Of a stretch of 22,632 nucleotides of DNA, positions 21,333 through 22,632 are shown in pieces. The DNA is from JBOGGX01 sp050744245 (lineage in GTDB: Bacteria > Actinomycetota > Acidimicrobiia > Acidimicrobiales > JBOGGX01): contig JBOGGX010000049.1 of the NCBI GenBank assembly GCA_050744245.1, forward strand, positions 1 to 22,632. The letters are read 5' to 3'. Numbering within the stretch: position 1 is the stretch's first letter; every line of letters begins with the position of its first letter. The notes under the pieces were generated by a model that was given only the letters and a program-made list of their open reading frames with translations, was not told where the DNA came from and ran no database searches. The translations under genes were made by a program, and so were the position numbers.

Positions 21333-22445
21333 ATGGGTTCTGGAAGGGTGTTCATCAGCTACAGCCGTCGCGACCAGGCGGCCGTCACCCGGATCGGGGC
21401 CGAGCTCGACCAGCTCGGCCAGGAGGTCTGGATCGACCAGGAGCTGAGCGGCGGCCAACGCTGGTGGGACGCCATCCTCGAGCGGATCCGGGGCTGCGAC
21501 TGCTTCATCTTCGCCCTGAGCGAGGCGTCGGTGAAGTCCCGCGCCTGCCGGGCCGAGCTCGACTACGCCCATCAGCTCGGGCGGGCGATCCTGCCGGTGG
21601 CCGTCGGCCCCGCCGTGCCCGACCAGCTCCTGCCGCCGGTGCTGGCCGAAACCCAACGGGTCCAGGCCGACGCGCCGATGCAGCTGGCGCGCGCGCTCCT
21701 GAGCCTGCCGGCGACGCGTCCGTTGCCCGACCCGCTGCCCGAGCCGCCGGGGGTACCCGTCTCCTACCTCGACCACCTGTCCGACGCGGTCGGCGCCGAC
21801 CACCTCACCGTCGCCGAGCAGCAACACCTCCTCGGGTCGATCAAGCCGAGGCTGCGTGACCCCGAGGAACGCGAGGCGGCCGTCGCCCTCCTGCAACGGC
21901 TGCGGCTGCATGCCGACATCAACGCCTGGGTGGCCGAGGAGATCGACGGTGAACTGGCCAAGGTGCAGGTCGCGCCGTCGTCGACGCCTGCGCCGTCCGC
22001 GCAAGCCGCGCCACCACCCGCTCAGCCCCAGCAGCCGCCGCCGGGGCCGCCGCCGGGCCAACCGCATCCGAGACCGCAGCCCCCGCCGCAGTACTATCCG
22101 CCGCCCCAGCCCCAGCCTCCGCCGCCGCGGTGGGCCCATCCCCGGCCGTCGCCGGTCCCGCCCGTGCGGCGCACGAGCCGGGTGGGGTGGTGGCTGGCGG
22201 GTATCGGCCTGGTGCTGCTGCTCGGTCTCGGCGGTTGCATCGCCGCGGTGGTCATCGGGTCCGCCGAGCTCGAGAACCAACGGGCCGAGTTGCGGGCGGC
22301 GTGTGGCGCGGGCGACATGGGCGCCTGCGATGAGCTCTTCCGCGTCGCACCCTCCGGCTCCGACGACGAGTTGTTCGGGGCCACCTGCGGTGGGCTGACC
22401 AACGGGGAGTTCCCCGGGCTGTGCGACGCCAACCTCGGCAGCTAG
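21333..22445 (+). CDS. TIR-domain protein with proline-rich linker, one membrane helix and Cys-bearing tail
   Basis: This 370-residue protein has an N-terminal TIR domain (1-125): GRVFISYSRRDQAAV as the first strand and BB-loop region, VWIDQELSGGQRWWDAILER, DCFIFALSEASVKSRACRAE (E75 at the position of the catalytic Glu of NAD-cleaving TIRs) and AILPVAVG. Residues 145-210 are helical, and 212-280 are a Pro/Gln-rich linker of more than 25 prolines. Residues 285-309 (VGWWLAGIGLVLLLGLGGCI start) are a membrane helix. The tail 315-370 has four Cys (C324, C332, C352, C364) in CGAGDMGACDELF and GATCGG, like an ectodomain I associate with actinobacterial membrane proteins. ATG 21333 starts right at the TIR strand. 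The layout suggests a cytosolic TIR effector tied to the membrane, possibly gated from outside. Confidence 0.88.
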   Translation: MGSGRVFISYSRRDQAAVTRIGAELDQLGQEVWIDQELSGGQRWWDAILERIRGCDCFIFALSEASVKSRACRAELDYAHQLGRAILPVAVGPAVPDQLLPPVLAETQRVQADAPMQLARALLSLPATRPLPDPLPEPPGVPVSYLDHLSDAVGADHLTVAEQQHLLGSIKPRLRDPEEREAAVALLQRLRLHADINAWVAEEIDGELAKVQVAPSSTPAPSAQAAPPPAQPQQPPPGPPPGQPHPRPQPPPQYYPPPQPQPPPPRWAHPRPSPVPPVRRTSRVGWWLAGIGLVLLLGLGGCIAAVVIGSAELENQRAELRAACGAGDMGACDELFRVAPSGSDDELFGATCGGLTNGEFPGLCDANLGS

Positions 22446-22632
22446 GACTTCTCTGTCGCGGTGGCGTTGAACTTTTCGGCACGTTCGATGAGCGCGAGTA
22501 TGGCTACTGAGAAGGATCTCCGTACCACCCCACCTGGACTTACGACCTCACGGCGCCAGGACCGGCGAGTGGTCAGCCTTCTGCGAGAAGAGCGCAGTCG
22601 TTCCTGTGCTCGACTCGCGCGCCCGAGGGCGG
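22446..22632. other. Window end without a supported gene
   Basis: The last 187 bases after the TIR stop contain no convincing coding frame or hairpin. A gene could begin beyond the window. Confidence 0.5.

Noticed and set aside
21999..22130. Cytosine-rich repetitive stretch that could be taken for a simple repeat element
   Set aside because: It encodes the Pro/Gln-rich linker of the TIR protein in frame, so coding explains it.

Overview
The window is GC-rich DNA with actinobacterial features: GTG and TTG starts, a predicted mycothiol-dependent isomerase-like protein, a fused HD-GYP/LuxR regulator, and a TIR protein ending in a cysteine-bearing ectodomain of a type I associate with Actinobacteria. 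An acidimicrobial or related environmental actinobacterium fits best. This is inference: no rRNA or other marker gene is present. I saw no tRNA, rRNA or CRISPR array.

Region 1 (1-1180) is a scar. An IS3-type element with intact orfA and an orfB cut off inside its catalytic domain is joined directly to the last ~90 codons of a berberine-bridge-type FAD oxidase. Region 2 (1755-7946, all minus strand) is conventional chromosome. It has an unrecognised glycine-rich membrane protein, a DinB/maleylpyruvate-isomerase-like protein, and a tight four-gene set (ArsM-like methyltransferase, DsrE, DUF2182, DUF1326) downstream of an HD-GYP/LuxR regulator. The cysteine-rich members suggest metal, metalloid or sulfur handling.

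Region 3 (8643-12516) is a mosaic of accessory genes and broken pieces. It holds a Stv-like protein with a tandem C-terminal repeat, a 5'-truncated AlkA glycosylase, a 62-aa protein coupled to a ribbon-helix-helix protein, a cytidine deaminase, and an ABC-2 permease cut at both ends and frameshifted.

Region 4 (12521-22445) is the most interesting part, an island rich in immunity- and conflict-type domains. From left to right it has a VanY-like peptidase with a peptidoglycan-binding domain, a patatin phospholipase with four membrane segments inserted in its catalytic fold, and, convergent to these, a 1857-residue protein. That protein combines an alpha/beta-hydrolase domain, a CHAT caspase-like protease, a TPR-like helical region and a ComEC-like metallo-beta-lactamase domain. 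Across a 75-bp divergent promoter region lie a SLOG-type Rossmann protein and a TIR protein with a proline-rich linker, one membrane helix and a cysteine-bearing tail. I infer that the giant protein, SLOG and TIR genes form one candidate defence or cell-death module, with the patatin and peptidase as possible extra membrane- and wall-directed effectors. The domain calls rest on visible motifs; that they work together is inference from gene arrangement.
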